The position numbers and the translations under genes were made by a program. A DNA stretch of 64,000 nucleotides from CAYQQQ01 sp964420125 (lineage in GTDB: Bacteria > Actinomycetota > Acidimicrobiia > Acidimicrobiales > Microtrichaceae), in assembly GCA_964420125.1 (NCBI GenBank), contig CAYQQQ010000011.1, positions 62,001-126,000 on the forward strand. The letters are read 5' to 3'. Shown here piece by piece: positions 40,443-49,368 of this stretch. Position 1 is the first letter of the stretch; each line of letters begins with the position of its first letter. Under the pieces are notes generated by a model, which saw only the letters and a program-made list of their open reading frames with translations, searched no databases and was not told where the DNA came from.

Positions 40443-41660
40443 TCAGTAGATGACCTGGTCGGCGACGAGGCGGTCGTAGCGCTCGCGCGGCAAGCCCATC
40501 AGCTCCAGGAACACGTGGTCGTTGTCGCAGCCCAGCACCGGTCCGGGGGAGACGCACGCGTCGCTGCGGCTGGTCTTCACGTACCCGCCGTAGATGGTCT
40601 CGGTGAACCCGAGGGGATGGGTGATCTCGATGAAGGTGCCCCGTGATCGGTAGTGAGGGTCGGTCAGGAGGTCGCCCACGTTCAGCACCGGCGCGGCGGC
40701 AACCCCATGGGACTGCAGCAGCGCCGCCAGCTCGTCGTCGTGGTGGGTGGCCGTCCAGGCCGAGAGCTGCTCGTGCAGCACGTCGATGGCGGCGAGGCGC
40801 CCGGCGAGCGTGTCGTAGCTCGAGGAGCAGGCCCATGGTGCGTCGCCGGTGGCCTCCACCAGGCCCCGCCACTCCTCGTCGGCCGTCACGGCGATGCTGA
40901 TCCAGCGGTCCTCGCCGGCGCAGGGGAACACGCCGTGGGGGGCGCCGGCGCCCACCGGGTGCTTGTTGCCGATCGGACCGGCCACGCGGCCGTTCATCAC
41001 GTAGTCCATGAAGGCGGGGCCGACCATCTGCATGATCACCTCCTGCTGGGAGCAGTCGATGTGCTGGCCCTCGCCGGTGCGTTCGCGGTGGTGCAGCGCG
41101 ACGAGGATCGCGAAGGCCCCCATGATGCCGTTGTAGGGGTCGGAGTAGGCGTTCTCCATGGCGATGGGCGGACCGTCCTCGTAGCCGGTGATGCTGTCGA
41201 GGCCGGTGATGCTGGCGAGGCTCAGCCCGTAGGTGCGCAGGCCGCTGAGGGGGCCGTCGAGGCCGGCCGACGGCATCGAGAACATGACGATGTCGGGTCG
41301 GGCGCGGATCAGCTCGTCGTAGCCGAGGCCGAGGCGCTCCATGACCCCGGGACCGAAGTTCTCGATCACCACGTCGCAGTGCGAGATGAGCTCGAGTGCC
41401 ACCTCGATGCCCCGAGGCTCCTTGAGGTTGATGGTCACGCTGCCGTTGCCGGCCCAGCCCGCATGGTGGGAGAGGCTGCGATCGGGGTCGCGGACGTTCT
41501 CGGCGAAGGGGGGGATGGTGCGGGCCATGTCGACGCGGGCCCGCGACTCGATCTTGTAGACCTCTGCGCCGAGGAACCCGAGCGTCTGGCCCACGATCGG
41601 CCCGGCGAGCACCCAGCCGAAGTTGGCGACCCGGATTCCCTGCAGGGGTGCGGCGCTCAC
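40443..41660 (-). CDS. Class III CoA-transferase (CaiB/Frc family)
   Basis: This 405-residue enzyme moves CoA between organic acids. It shows LQGIRVANFGWVLAGPIVG, AEVYKIESRARVDMAR, GSVTINLKEPRGIEVAL, DVVIENFGPGVMERLGLGY and TGEGQHIDCSQQEVIMQM, all in family order. The expected catalytic Asp lies near SDPYNGIMGAFAI. GTG 41660 overlaps the upstream stop (GTGA), so it is coupled to the second CoA-transferase at 41657 and the two may form a heterodimer. The frame stays open far upstream, but the family N-terminus sets this start. The pair is divergent from the NPD-like gene across operator pair 4. Confidence 0.85.
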   Translation of the reverse strand: MSAAPLQGIRVANFGWVLAGPIVGQTLGFLGAEVYKIESRARVDMARTIPPFAENVRDPDRSLSHHAGWAGNGSVTINLKEPRGIEVALELISHCDVVIENFGPGVMERLGLGYDELIRARPDIVMFSMPSAGLDGPLSGLRTYGLSLASITGLDSITGYEDGPPIAMENAYSDPYNGIMGAFAILVALHHRERTGEGQHIDCSQQEVIMQMVGPAFMDYVMNGRVAGPIGNKHPVGAGAPHGVFPCAGEDRWISIAVTADEEWRGLVEATGDAPWACSSSYDTLAGRLAAIDVLHEQLSAWTATHHDDELAALLQSHGVAAAPVLNVGDLLTDPHYRSRGTFIEITHPLGFTETIYGGYVKTSRSDACVSPGPVLGCDNDHVFLELMGLPRERYDRLVADQVIY

Positions 41661-42817
41661 GTCGTCTCCAGGAGCTGCGCGTCGTGCTGGCCCAGCAGCG
41701 GCGCCGGTCGTCGGGGTCCACCGGGGCAGGCGGGGAGCTTGAACGGCGCCCCGAGGTGGGGGAGCGCGCCCAGCTCCGGGTGCTCCACCTCCACGAAGTA
41801 GCCGCGCTCGTGCAGGTGGGGATGCTCGGCGGCCTCCTCCACGGTGAAGATGGCGGTGACCGGTGCTCCCTCGGCCTGGCAGCGCTCCATGATCTCGAAC
41901 TTGCCGTGCTGCATCGTCCACTCCTGCACCAGCGGGTAGATGAGGTCCTTGTTCTGCCCCCGTACCTGCAGGTCGTCGAACATGTCGAGCATCGCCCACT
42001 CCGGGTTGCCCATGGCTCGCACCAGGGAGCGCCACTGGCCGGTCTCCAGCACCAGCATCCACACGTAGCCGTCCTTGCACGGCAGGATGGCCGCCGGCGC
42101 GGAGAGACCCATCCCGACCCCGGTGCGCTTGTCGAACACGCCGTTCTGGGCGCAGCCGCCGATCGTCTGGCCACCCACGAAGGTGGCGGCGATGGCCTCG
42201 GCGCAGCTCACGTCGACGTGCTGCCCGCCGCCGACCACCCTCCGGCCGAGGGTGGCGGCCAGGCCCCAGGCGGCGGCGGTGACCGCGGCGTAGAAGTCGG
42301 CGGAGAACGTGCCGTGCTCCAGGGGGGCTTCCCCGGGTCGGCCGCAGTAGCGGCTGCTCGCGCCCGAGAGGTGGAAGGCGTTGAGGTCGTAGCCGTTCCA
42401 CTCGGCGTACGGCCCGGTCTGGCCGAAGGTGGTGATGGAGATCACCACCAGATCCTCGAAGGTGGCGCCGAGGTTGACGTAGTCGAGTCGGCGCTGCCGG
42501 GCGAGGTTCGGGGGTTGGTTCTCGATGAGCACGTCCGCGGTCTCCAACAGGTGGAGGAACTGCTCCCGACCCTCCTCGCGGTCCACGTCCAGCACCACAC
42601 CGGACTTGTTCGTGTTGAGGTACTCGAACAGGCCGCTGCGCTCGGGATGCGGTTCGTCGGCCGGGAACGGGCCCCAACGACGGGCGATGTCGCCTTCGGG
42701 AGGCTCGACCTTGACCACCTCGGCGCCGTAGTCGGCGAAGAGGCGTGCGCAGTAGGGAGCGGAGACCATCTGGCCGAGCTCGACGACGCGGATGTCCTCG
42801 AGCGCACCCCTCGACAT
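41657..42817 (-). CDS. Class III CoA-transferase (CaiB/Frc family)
   Basis: This protein has 386 residues from ATG 42817, chosen for the GGAGGAGCAGGAG stretch before it; ATG 42841 would add eight residues. Typical segments are LEDIRVVELGQMVSAPYCARLFADYG, AEVVKVEPPEGDIARRWGPF, LFEYLNTNKSGVVLDVDREEG and DVLIENQPPNLARQRRLDY. It is first in a two-gene operon and shares an intergenic region with the NPD-like gene, where operator pair 4 lies about 100 bp upstream of its start. It may handle CoA activation of the pathway substrate by transfer from an end product. Confidence 0.85.
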   Translation of the reverse strand: MSRGALEDIRVVELGQMVSAPYCARLFADYGAEVVKVEPPEGDIARRWGPFPADEPHPERSGLFEYLNTNKSGVVLDVDREEGREQFLHLLETADVLIENQPPNLARQRRLDYVNLGATFEDLVVISITTFGQTGPYAEWNGYDLNAFHLSGASSRYCGRPGEAPLEHGTFSADFYAAVTAAAWGLAATLGRRVVGGGQHVDVSCAEAIAATFVGGQTIGGCAQNGVFDKRTGVGMGLSAPAAILPCKDGYVWMLVLETGQWRSLVRAMGNPEWAMLDMFDDLQVRGQNKDLIYPLVQEWTMQHGKFEIMERCQAEGAPVTAIFTVEEAAEHPHLHERGYFVEVEHPELGALPHLGAPFKLPACPGGPRRPAPLLGQHDAQLLETT

Positions 42818-42917
42818 CTCCTGCTCCTCCCGTCGCACCAACGATCAGGGGCCCTGGGCCGATCCGAGGGCCTGGGCTGGTCCGGCGGCCGGGCTGGTCC
42901 CGTGGTCCGGGGCGCCC

Positions 42918-42952
42918 TAACCGTTTGGTTGCAAAATATCACCAGTTGGGCC
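42918..42952. promoter_or_regulatory. Operator pair 4, between the CoA-transferases and the NPD-like gene
   Basis: Cores ACCG-TT-TGGT (42920-42929, centre 42924.5) and ACCA-GT-TGGG (42941-42950, centre 42945.5) are 21 bp apart. The AT-rich CAAAATATC between them is the likely promoter -10 area. The rest of the 42818-43058 gap shows only Gly/Pro-codon-like GC-rich repeats of GGGCCTGG type and no gene. Confidence 0.65.
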
Positions 42953-43058
42953 ACCTGGTCTACGCTGTGGTCGAAACGTCCCCAGCGGGGGGAGACGACA
43001 GGGGCCCCCGAGGGTGGGTCGCTCGAACGATCCCACCCGAGACCTCCGAGGAGTACCG

Positions 43059-44159
43059 ATGACTGGAGATCCGCTGCACACGAAGCTCTGCGACATGCTG
43101 GGCATCGAGTTCCCGGTGATCGCGTTCACCCACTGCAAGGACGTCGCGGTGGCCGTGATCAACGCCGGCGGGTTCGCCGTGCTGGGCGAGGCGATGCACA
43201 CCCCCGAGGACATCGAAGCAGACGTCCGCTGGATCCGCGATCGGGTGGAGGGCCGGCCCTTCGGCATCGACCTCGTGCTGCCTGCGTCGGTGCCCCCGGC
43301 GGGCAGCGTCGAGGACCTGATGGCCAACATCCCCGAGACCCACCGTGCCTTCGCCCAGGAGATCAAGGAGCGCTACGACGTGCCCGACCCCAAGGGCAAG
43401 GTCGACCTCCACCAGTGGGGTGGGCTCAACCAGGAGCTGGCCCGGGCCCAGCTCGACGTGCTGCTCGAGGAGCGCGTGCCGGTGATCGCCTCCGGGCTGG
43501 GCAGCCCGGCCTTCATGCTGGATGCCGCGCACGAGCGGGGCATCAAGGTCTTCGGGCTGGTCGGCAGGGCCCGACAGGCCAAGCGGCAGCTCGAGGCGGG
43601 CGTCGATGCCATCATCGCCCAGGGCTACGACGCCGCCGGCCACACGGGCAACGTCGGCACGCTGTCCATCGTCGCCGAGGTCGCCGCCATGGCCGGCGAC
43701 ACGCCGATCATCGCGGCGGGCGGCATCACCACCGGTCGTCACCTGGCCGCTGCCCTGTGCCTCGGAGCCTCGGGGGTCTGGACGGGCACCCTGTGGCTGG
43801 CGTGTCGCGAGTCCGACGTCGACATGATCATCAAGGAGCGGATCCTCGAGTCCACCACCGACGACACCACGTTCAGCTCGTCGATCTCCGGCATGACGAT
43901 GCGGGTGCTGAAGTGCCCGTGGACCGAGGAGTGGGCCAAGCCCGAAGCTCCCGACCCGTTGCCTGCGCCCTACCAGATGCTGCTCAGCTCCGACTACATC
44001 CAGGGTGCCAACGACAACCGCCGAGGCGATCTCATGACCGAAGCCGCAGGCCAGGGCGTGAGCTTCGTGACGACCATGAAGCCCGCCAAGCAGATCCTCT
44101 TCGACATGGTCGAGGAGGCGCTCGACACCTTCGACGGGCTCTGCGGCGATGGCAGCTGA
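43059..44159 (+). CDS. Nitronate-monooxygenase-like (NPD family) FMN protein
   Basis: This 366-residue TIM-barrel flavoprotein has DMLGIEFPVIAF at the start, VPVIASGLGSPAFMLDAAHERG, AQGYDAAGHTGNVGTL (the His of the family active site) and PIIAAGGITTGRHLAAALCLGASGV for FMN-phosphate binding. Besides nitronate oxidation, relatives such as IpdC of actinobacterial steroid ring catabolism act as CoA-ester flavin oxidoreductases; the CoA-rich context favours that type. GAGGAG lies six to seven bases before ATG 43059. It follows operator pair 4, and a small gene overlaps its last 11 bases. Confidence 0.78.
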   Translation: MTGDPLHTKLCDMLGIEFPVIAFTHCKDVAVAVINAGGFAVLGEAMHTPEDIEADVRWIRDRVEGRPFGIDLVLPASVPPAGSVEDLMANIPETHRAFAQEIKERYDVPDPKGKVDLHQWGGLNQELARAQLDVLLEERVPVIASGLGSPAFMLDAAHERGIKVFGLVGRARQAKRQLEAGVDAIIAQGYDAAGHTGNVGTLSIVAEVAAMAGDTPIIAAGGITTGRHLAAALCLGASGVWTGTLWLACRESDVDMIIKERILESTTDDTTFSSSISGMTMRVLKCPWTEEWAKPEAPDPLPAPYQMLLSSDYIQGANDNRRGDLMTEAAGQGVSFVTTMKPAKQILFDMVEEALDTFDGLCGDGS

Positions 44160-44433
44160 GCCGGCGCACCGAGTCGAGCACGGCTTCGACCCGGCGATGG
44201 CCGGGCGTCGGGCCGAGTGCGACGGCGGCCACGGCGTGATCGGCTCCCACTTCGCCGGTCGACAGGACTTCGTGGGCACCCTCACCGGGGACTACGTCGA
44301 CCACGGAGATCCGCCGTGGCGCTGGTACCTGCTCGGCGAGCTCGTCGTTCGCCCCGACGGCTACCTCCACGACACGGTGTGGTGCGAGTCGGGGAACGTC
44401 TTCGTCGTCGAAGGTGTTGGACTGGGCGGTTGA
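44149..44433 (+). CDS. Small uncharacterised protein
   Basis: This is a 94-residue frame overlapping the NPD-like gene by 11 bases and sharing its codon style. It contains HFAGRQDFVGTLTGDYVDHG, WRWYLLGELVVRPDGYLHDTVW and VFVVEGVGLGG. The Trp/Tyr-rich middle suggests a small folded beta protein. I do not recognise a family. It is followed 42 bp later by a truncated globin with its own AAGGAGG site. Confidence 0.5.
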   Translation: MAAEPAHRVEHGFDPAMAGRRAECDGGHGVIGSHFAGRQDFVGTLTGDYVDHGDPPWRWYLLGELVVRPDGYLHDTVWCESGNVFVVEGVGLGG

Positions 44434-44475
44434 CCGACGATCGCCGTCCGAGGCCGAGCTACCCAAGGAGGGGCC

Positions 44476-44838
44476 ATGGAGACACTGCTGGAACGCATGG
44501 GGGGTGCATCTGCGGTCATCGACGCCATCGAGGCGCTGCACCAGCGGATGCTGGCCGACGAGCTGCTGACCCCGTACCTCGACGGCATCGACCCCCACGT
44601 GTGGACCGAGAAGCAGTTCGACTTCCTGGGGCGGATGCTCGAAGCGTCGGAGTACGACGGGCCCCGCCTGCGCCGCTCCCACCAGCGACTGGTGGACGCC
44701 GGACTGGCTGACGCCCACTTCGACCGCACGCTCGAGCACCTTCGAGCCGCCCTGGCCGACGCCGAGGTGCCCCAGGACTGCACGGACGAGGTCATCGCCG
44801 CGTTCGAGAGCACCAGGGCCGACATCCTCTGCCGCTGA
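44476..44838 (+). CDS. Truncated hemoglobin (group I-like)
   Basis: This 120-residue protein has the two-over-two globin pattern: METLLERMGGASAVIDAIEALHQRML (A/B helices), LTPYLDGIDPHVWTEKQFDFLGRML (C to E region) and SHQRLVDAGLADAHFDRTLEHLRAAL (F/G region with the heme-proximal His). An AAGGAGG site lies before ATG 44476. Truncated globins bind oxygen or NO; next to oxygen-sensitive radical and ferredoxin enzymes, a protective role is conceivable. It belongs to the same plus-strand run as the NPD-like gene. Confidence 0.8.
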   Translation: METLLERMGGASAVIDAIEALHQRMLADELLTPYLDGIDPHVWTEKQFDFLGRMLEASEYDGPRLRRSHQRLVDAGLADAHFDRTLEHLRAALADAEVPQDCTDEVIAAFESTRADILCR

Positions 44839-44890
44839 ACCGCTCGCCCTGCCGACCTCTGCACGCGCCGCCGGACGGACTGGGACGGGG

Positions 44891-46717
44891 TCAGGGGTTC
44901 TGCACCTCCGCCGAGCAGCCGGCTTCGAGGGTGCCGTCGAACGCCGCGGTCATGAACTCCTGCATCCGGGAGCCCTCGAAGCGGAGGTCCTCGTGCGACC
45001 GGCCGATCCTGCGGGCGGACATCTCGCCGGGGATCGAGAAGTGGGTGGCCGGGCTCTGGAGGGGGACTGCTCGGAACACGTCGAGCTGGAGGTGGCCCTG
45101 CGCCCCGCCGTCAGGGCAGTAGAGGTCGTCGCGCAGGCTCTCGAAGAGGGCCCTCGACATGCAGTCCGCTGGCCCCGGGACCTCTCCTGCGGCCAGCCCG
45201 GACGGTGCCTGGCAGTGGATCACCTCGTCGGCGGTGCCCTGGCCGATGAGCACCGGGACGAGTCGCCCGTCGACCATCGGCGCATCCGGGAACGGGTTGT
45301 CGCCGAGGGGACCGGGCATGTTCCAGCGGATCCACTCGCACCAGGCCACCAGGCCCGAGAGCGAACCCGATGCGTCGGTCGTGCCGTCGCCGGGGGAGCC
45401 CGCACCTGACGCCGAGCTCGTCCCGGAGGGCACCTCGGGGTGCTCGGCGCAGGAGCGGTCGACGCCACCGTGGAAGTACTCCCCGACGGTGTAGTCGCTG
45501 GGGAGGTTCCACAGCGACGGTTGGAGCATCCGGTGGGCTGCTGCGTCGCGGTAGGGGGCGACCTCCGACTGGAGCTTCGTGGCATCGCTGCCGGCCAGGC
45601 AGAGCGGCTGCACCGCCTCGATGGTGGTCCTGCCCTCCTCGGTGGCGACCGCAGCGACGTCGAGCCGGGGGGCATCGGGTGGGTAGGCGGGGAAGCGGGA
45701 GCCGTCGGCGGGGGCCTCTGCCTGGGAGTACTGCTCCCAGGATCCGAAGATGTAGCTGAAGAGGGCGGGACCGATCTGGGTCTCGAGCTTCGGGATCGGC
45801 AGCGGCACCACCTTCACGCTCTGGTGGGTCTCCCAGTCGGCCAGGCCGTCACCGAGGCTCACGTCGGGCTGGAGGTCGGGCTGGGCGATGAAGTTGCTCG
45901 CCGGCGCCAGTGCCGCGACCCCGACCAGCTCGAGCTCGGCGGTCGGCCTGCTCGGCGTCGTGGCGGCGAGGTAGGGCTCCGCCAGCTGCCCCGCCCACAG
46001 TGCTGCGTGGCCCCCTTGTGAGTGGCCCCAGGTGATCAGGTCGTAGCGTCCGGGTGCGGTGGCCGGGAAGCTCTCCGCCGCGATCTGGGCCGTGGCCCTC
46101 GCCGCATCGAGCACGTTCCCTCCCGCCACCTTGCCCATCACGTAGGTGTCGTCGGGTTGGTAGTCGGGCATCGCCAGGGCCCACCCCTGGTCCATCGCGT
46201 ACTGGAGGGCTCCATCGGCTGGTTCGCCCTGGTGGGCGCCGAGCAGCGCGCCCCAGGCCACGGCGCCGATCCCCGTCGGCATCGGACCCCACAGATGGGT
46301 GGCGGGATCGCTCGAGGGCAGGCACCGCTGCTCGAGGCCGATGGTGCCGTGGGCCCACGCCAGCATCCTCCCCGATCCCTGGGTCTCGGCCGGACCGCCG
46401 GAGGGAAGCGCCACGAGTCCGCAGACCAGCTCCATTTGGTGCTCGTCCGCCCCGGTCGACACGTACAGCACCCGCCAGACACGGGTGGTGGAGGGGAAGC
46501 CGGGGCTGTCCGTGGCGGAGTCGGTCAGCTCGACGGCGTCGACGACGTCGCCGGGGCCGAGCCCGGCGGGAACTGCGGTGCCCACACCGGACGGGCCGGC
46601 ACAGGGCGCCTGGGCCTCGGGTGCGGGAACCTTCTTCGCCGAGCAGGCGAGCGCACCGCTGAGGAGCGCCATGGTGACGAGCAGGAGGGTCGGCGTCGAA
46701 GCGGATCGGTGCCGCAT
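44891..46717 (-). CDS. Secreted lipase-like lipoprotein (alpha/beta hydrolase)
   Basis: This 608-residue exported protein has a signal peptide ending LLSGALACS, a lipobox with Cys about residue 25, so it is probably anchored to the membrane outer face. The nucleophile elbow GHSQGGHAALWAG is at about residue 240 in the context of actinobacterial secretory lipases (ALAMPDYQPDDTYVMG before it). A Ser/Gly/Thr-rich linker (about residues 430-460) splits the C-terminal half, which contains IGQGTADEVIHC and a late THFS that may give the Asp and His. It lies downstream of the acyl-CoA ligase on the same strand and could release acids from esters for that ligase. Confidence 0.78.
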   Translation of the reverse strand: MRHRSASTPTLLLVTMALLSGALACSAKKVPAPEAQAPCAGPSGVGTAVPAGLGPGDVVDAVELTDSATDSPGFPSTTRVWRVLYVSTGADEHQMELVCGLVALPSGGPAETQGSGRMLAWAHGTIGLEQRCLPSSDPATHLWGPMPTGIGAVAWGALLGAHQGEPADGALQYAMDQGWALAMPDYQPDDTYVMGKVAGGNVLDAARATAQIAAESFPATAPGRYDLITWGHSQGGHAALWAGQLAEPYLAATTPSRPTAELELVGVAALAPASNFIAQPDLQPDVSLGDGLADWETHQSVKVVPLPIPKLETQIGPALFSYIFGSWEQYSQAEAPADGSRFPAYPPDAPRLDVAAVATEEGRTTIEAVQPLCLAGSDATKLQSEVAPYRDAAAHRMLQPSLWNLPSDYTVGEYFHGGVDRSCAEHPEVPSGTSSASGAGSPGDGTTDASGSLSGLVAWCEWIRWNMPGPLGDNPFPDAPMVDGRLVPVLIGQGTADEVIHCQAPSGLAAGEVPGPADCMSRALFESLRDDLYCPDGGAQGHLQLDVFRAVPLQSPATHFSIPGEMSARRIGRSHEDLRFEGSRMQEFMTAAFDGTLEAGCSAEVQNP

Positions 46718-46769
46718 CGGTTCCGATCGGCACCGTGGGCGAGAAGCTGAGGAGCGCGCCCTGTGGGGC

Positions 46770-48266
46770 TCAGGAGGTCATCTCGGCGCGCACCTGACGC
46801 CGCAGGAGCTTGCCGGTCTCGTTGTAGGGCAGCTCCTCGCGGAACTCGATGCGCGACGGCGAACGCGACGAGCGCAGGTGGCTGGTGACCCACTCCTGGA
46901 GCTCCGCTTCGGTGGCCGAGCCGCCATCGAGCAACACGACGGCCGCGGCCACGGCCTCGCCCCACTGCTCGTCGGCCACGCCGACCACGGCGCAGTCGGC
47001 GACGGCGTCGTGGGCGAGCAGCACGTCCTCCACCTCGCCGGGGGAGATGTTCTCCCCGCCCCGCACGATGATGTCGTCGATGCGGCCCTCGAGGAAGAGG
47101 TAGCCATCGGCGTCCTGGCTGCCCCGGTCACGGGTGGGGAACCAGCCGTCGGCCTGGAGGCGGCTGCCCTGCTCCAGGTACTCCCCGGAGATCTGCTCGC
47201 CTCGGACGTGGATCTCTCCCCACCCGCCCGGGCCGAGGGCGACGCCCTCGTCGTCGCGGATCTCCAGCTCCACGCTGGGCAGCGGCCGACCGAGCGAGCT
47301 CAACCGGCGACGGACGTCGGGATCGTCGCTGGCCATGGCGTCGCGATGGTCCTCGGGGGTGAGCACGGTGATGGTGGAGCTGGTCTCGGTGAGGCCGTAG
47401 GCGTTGGTGAAGTCGACCTGCGGGAGCAGCTCCATCGCCCGCTCGATCACGCCCTGGGGCATCTTCGCCCCCCCGTAGGACACGGCACGCAGGTGCGGCA
47501 GCTCCATGCCTCCGCGCCGGTCGAGCGCGTCGATGACCCGCACCAGCATGGTGGGCACCACCATGGCGTGGGTGATCGCCTCGGCTGCCGCGAGGTCGAT
47601 CCAGCCGTCGGCTGAGAAGGCCTCGAGCTGCACCATTCGGCGCCCGGCGTAGACGGAGCTGGCGATGGAGGCCATGCCGGCGATGTGGTAGGGAGGGACG
47701 CTGATCAGCGAGGCGTCGGTCTCGGCTGCGCCGGCGAACTCGACCGAGCCCAGGATGTAGGACACGAGGTGCTTGTGGCGCAGCACGGCCGCCTTGGGGG
47801 TGCCGGTGGTGCCGCTGGTGAACAACAGGATGGCCACCTCGTCGGGGTCCATGGACCAGCTCGGCTCCCCCGGCGAGCCCTGGCCGACGGCGGCCAGGAA
47901 GTCCGCCCGTGGGATCACGTGCAGCCCGTCGAGCTGATCGAGGCGGGCGGCCCGCTCCGAGTCGGTGACCACGTACGCGGGAGAGATCCTGGCGAGGAGG
48001 GCGGTGAGCTCCGCCTCGGTGAGTCGGTAGTTGAGCGGGGAGAACGGGATGCCCGCCCAGGCTGCGCCGAACAGCGCGATCGGCACCGCCGGGGAGTTGA
48101 CGTCGATCACCGCGGCGAACTCGGCACCGGAGGCCGCCATCTCGGTGGCGGCGGCCCCGGCCGCGTCGTAGAGCTCGGCGTAGGTGAGGGCATCCCCTCC
48201 GCTGGTGAGCGCGGTGCGGTCCCCGATGGCGGAGGCCGCCATCTCGAGGAGCATCATGAGGTTCAC
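46770..48266 (-). CDS. Acyl-CoA ligase (AMP-forming, ANL superfamily)
   Basis: This 498-residue adenylate-forming ligase has the P-loop-like LLFTSGTTGTPKAAV near residue 150, YGLTETSSTITVL (A5) near 290, the hinge DGYLFLEGRIDDIIVRGGENISPGEVED near 400, and the catalytic Lys in NETGKLLRRQV close to the C-terminus. It would activate a carboxylic acid with ATP and CoA. The substrate cannot be deduced, although the short length is like medium-chain or aromatic and cyclic acid ligases. It is third in a minus-strand set with the SnoaL-like and 103-residue genes, all divergent from a CoA-transferase across operator region 5. Confidence 0.85.
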   Translation of the reverse strand: MNLMMLLEMAASAIGDRTALTSGGDALTYAELYDAAGAAATEMAASGAEFAAVIDVNSPAVPIALFGAAWAGIPFSPLNYRLTEAELTALLARISPAYVVTDSERAARLDQLDGLHVIPRADFLAAVGQGSPGEPSWSMDPDEVAILLFTSGTTGTPKAAVLRHKHLVSYILGSVEFAGAAETDASLISVPPYHIAGMASIASSVYAGRRMVQLEAFSADGWIDLAAAEAITHAMVVPTMLVRVIDALDRRGGMELPHLRAVSYGGAKMPQGVIERAMELLPQVDFTNAYGLTETSSTITVLTPEDHRDAMASDDPDVRRRLSSLGRPLPSVELEIRDDEGVALGPGGWGEIHVRGEQISGEYLEQGSRLQADGWFPTRDRGSQDADGYLFLEGRIDDIIVRGGENISPGEVEDVLLAHDAVADCAVVGVADEQWGEAVAAAVVLLDGGSATEAELQEWVTSHLRSSRSPSRIEFREELPYNETGKLLRRQVRAEMTS

Positions 48267-48270
48267 GGGC

Positions 48271-48582
48271 TCAGTCCGAGGAGGGGAGGGCCTTGGCGTC
48301 CTTCTGCACCAGCAGCACGCCTCCCACGCCGAGGGAGCCGTCGCCGGCCTTGGTGCAGAGCACCTCGAGGTCGCCGTCGTCGTTGGTGTACCGCTTGCCC
48401 ATCGCCGTGCCCTCGGCGGCGTCGGCCGCGACCGAGGCCCCGGCCGGGGGCTCCTCGTCCATGGCGAGCATGGGCGCGCCCCCGCAGGTGAGCTCGATGT
48501 CGTCGCTGGGCGCGGCCACCACCATCACCTCGGTGGAGCAGACGGCGCTGCGGAGCCGTGTCCCGACGCTGAGCTGTGCCAT
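48271..48582 (-). CDS. Small uncharacterised protein
   Basis: This 103-residue protein starts at ATG 48582, one base after the stop of the SnoaL-like gene, and ends four bases before the ligase start. It therefore sits inside a tight operon. The segment STEVMVVAAPSDDIELTCGGAPM stands out as likely conserved, followed by a charged Ala/Glu stretch and LGVGGVLLVQKDAK. It may be a small beta-rich partner of the ligase. I do not recognise the family. Confidence 0.6.
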   Translation of the reverse strand: MAQLSVGTRLRSAVCSTEVMVVAAPSDDIELTCGGAPMLAMDEEPPAGASVAADAAEGTAMGKRYTNDDGDLEVLCTKAGDGSLGVGGVLLVQKDAKALPSSD

Positions 48583-48583
48583 G

Positions 48584-49075
48584 TCATGCCTCCTGGGTCG
48601 TGTCCTGGTCGGTGGTGCGACGGGATCCGCTGACGGCCCGGAACGACACCATGGTCAGATCGCGGTGGGCGAAGAGCCAGCGTCCGTCGACCCGCCGGTA
48701 GCGATCGGCGTAGTAGCCGGCCGCCATGAGGTCGCGGCCGTCCATCCGGGATCGCAGGTCGAGGTAGACGGTGCCGGTCGCCGAGTCGCCGTCGAGGTCG
48801 ATCACGTGGTTGTGCACGAAGGGCCACAGCTCCATGTCCGCGAAGATCTTCGTGTAGGACTCGGTGATCTCCCGGCGGCCCGTGAGGGTCGGCAGGTCGG
48901 GGGTGTCCATTCGCCCGTCCTCGGTGAACAGCTGGGCGATGGCAGCGACGTCGCAGTGCCACACGAGGTGGGCGTAGCGCCGGGCCAGGTCCCTGATGGC
49001 CTCCCGGTCCAGCAGCTCACGCATCTGCGCTTCGAGCTCGGCGATCGACCCCGCCGCACCTTCTGGTCCACCCAT
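48584..49075 (-). CDS. SnoaL/NTF2-like fold protein
   Basis: This 163-residue cone-fold protein is of the SnoaL-like polyketide cyclase/ketosteroid-isomerase group. REAIRDLARRYAHLVWHCDVAAIAQLFTEDG is the typical helix and first strand, then HNHVIDLDGDSATGTVYLDLRS and AAGYYADRYRRVDGRWLFAHRDL. Members bind or isomerise small hydrophobic ligands; the closest mimics are DUF4440/SnoaL_4 proteins near CoA-ester catabolism. It is first of four minus-strand genes and reads out of operator region 5. Confidence 0.78.
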   Translation of the reverse strand: MGGPEGAAGSIAELEAQMRELLDREAIRDLARRYAHLVWHCDVAAIAQLFTEDGRMDTPDLPTLTGRREITESYTKIFADMELWPFVHNHVIDLDGDSATGTVYLDLRSRMDGRDLMAAGYYADRYRRVDGRWLFAHRDLTMVSFRAVSGSRRTTDQDTTQEA

Positions 49076-49221
49076 GCGCCTGTGTCCGTTCCCCTCGTCC
49101 TTCCCACCGGCGGTTCCCGCCGGGGTCGCGCCGGCCGGCCCCGGGGCCGTGGATCGGCCCCGAACGCCATGGCAGGCGCCGAGCGATGCGGCCAGGATGG
49201 CGCAGCCACCGGGACCGATCT

Positions 49222-49281
49222 CTCACCGTTTGTCGGAAGAATGCTACTACCTTTCGGGATTCCTCACCAAGAGGTAGCATT
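49222..49281. promoter_or_regulatory. Operator region 5, between the ligase operon and the double CoA-transferase
   Basis: CTCACCGTTTGTCGG (49222-49236), TACCTTTCGGGA (49248-49259) and CTCACCAAGAGGTAGC (49263-49278) are three degenerate operators. AATGCTAC (49240-49247) and GTAGCATT (49274-49281) form an 8-bp inverted repeat around the last two. The centres are not spaced by 21 bp here (24 and 17 bp), unlike the other regions. Nothing else is visible in the 49076-49368 gap. Confidence 0.5.
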
Positions 49282-49368
49282 CGTCCCACTCCGCCCGACC
49301 AGGGCGGTCGAGGACGATCACGGCGCGCCCTCGATGGGGCGGCGCCGGTGGGGAAGGGGTGCCGCACC

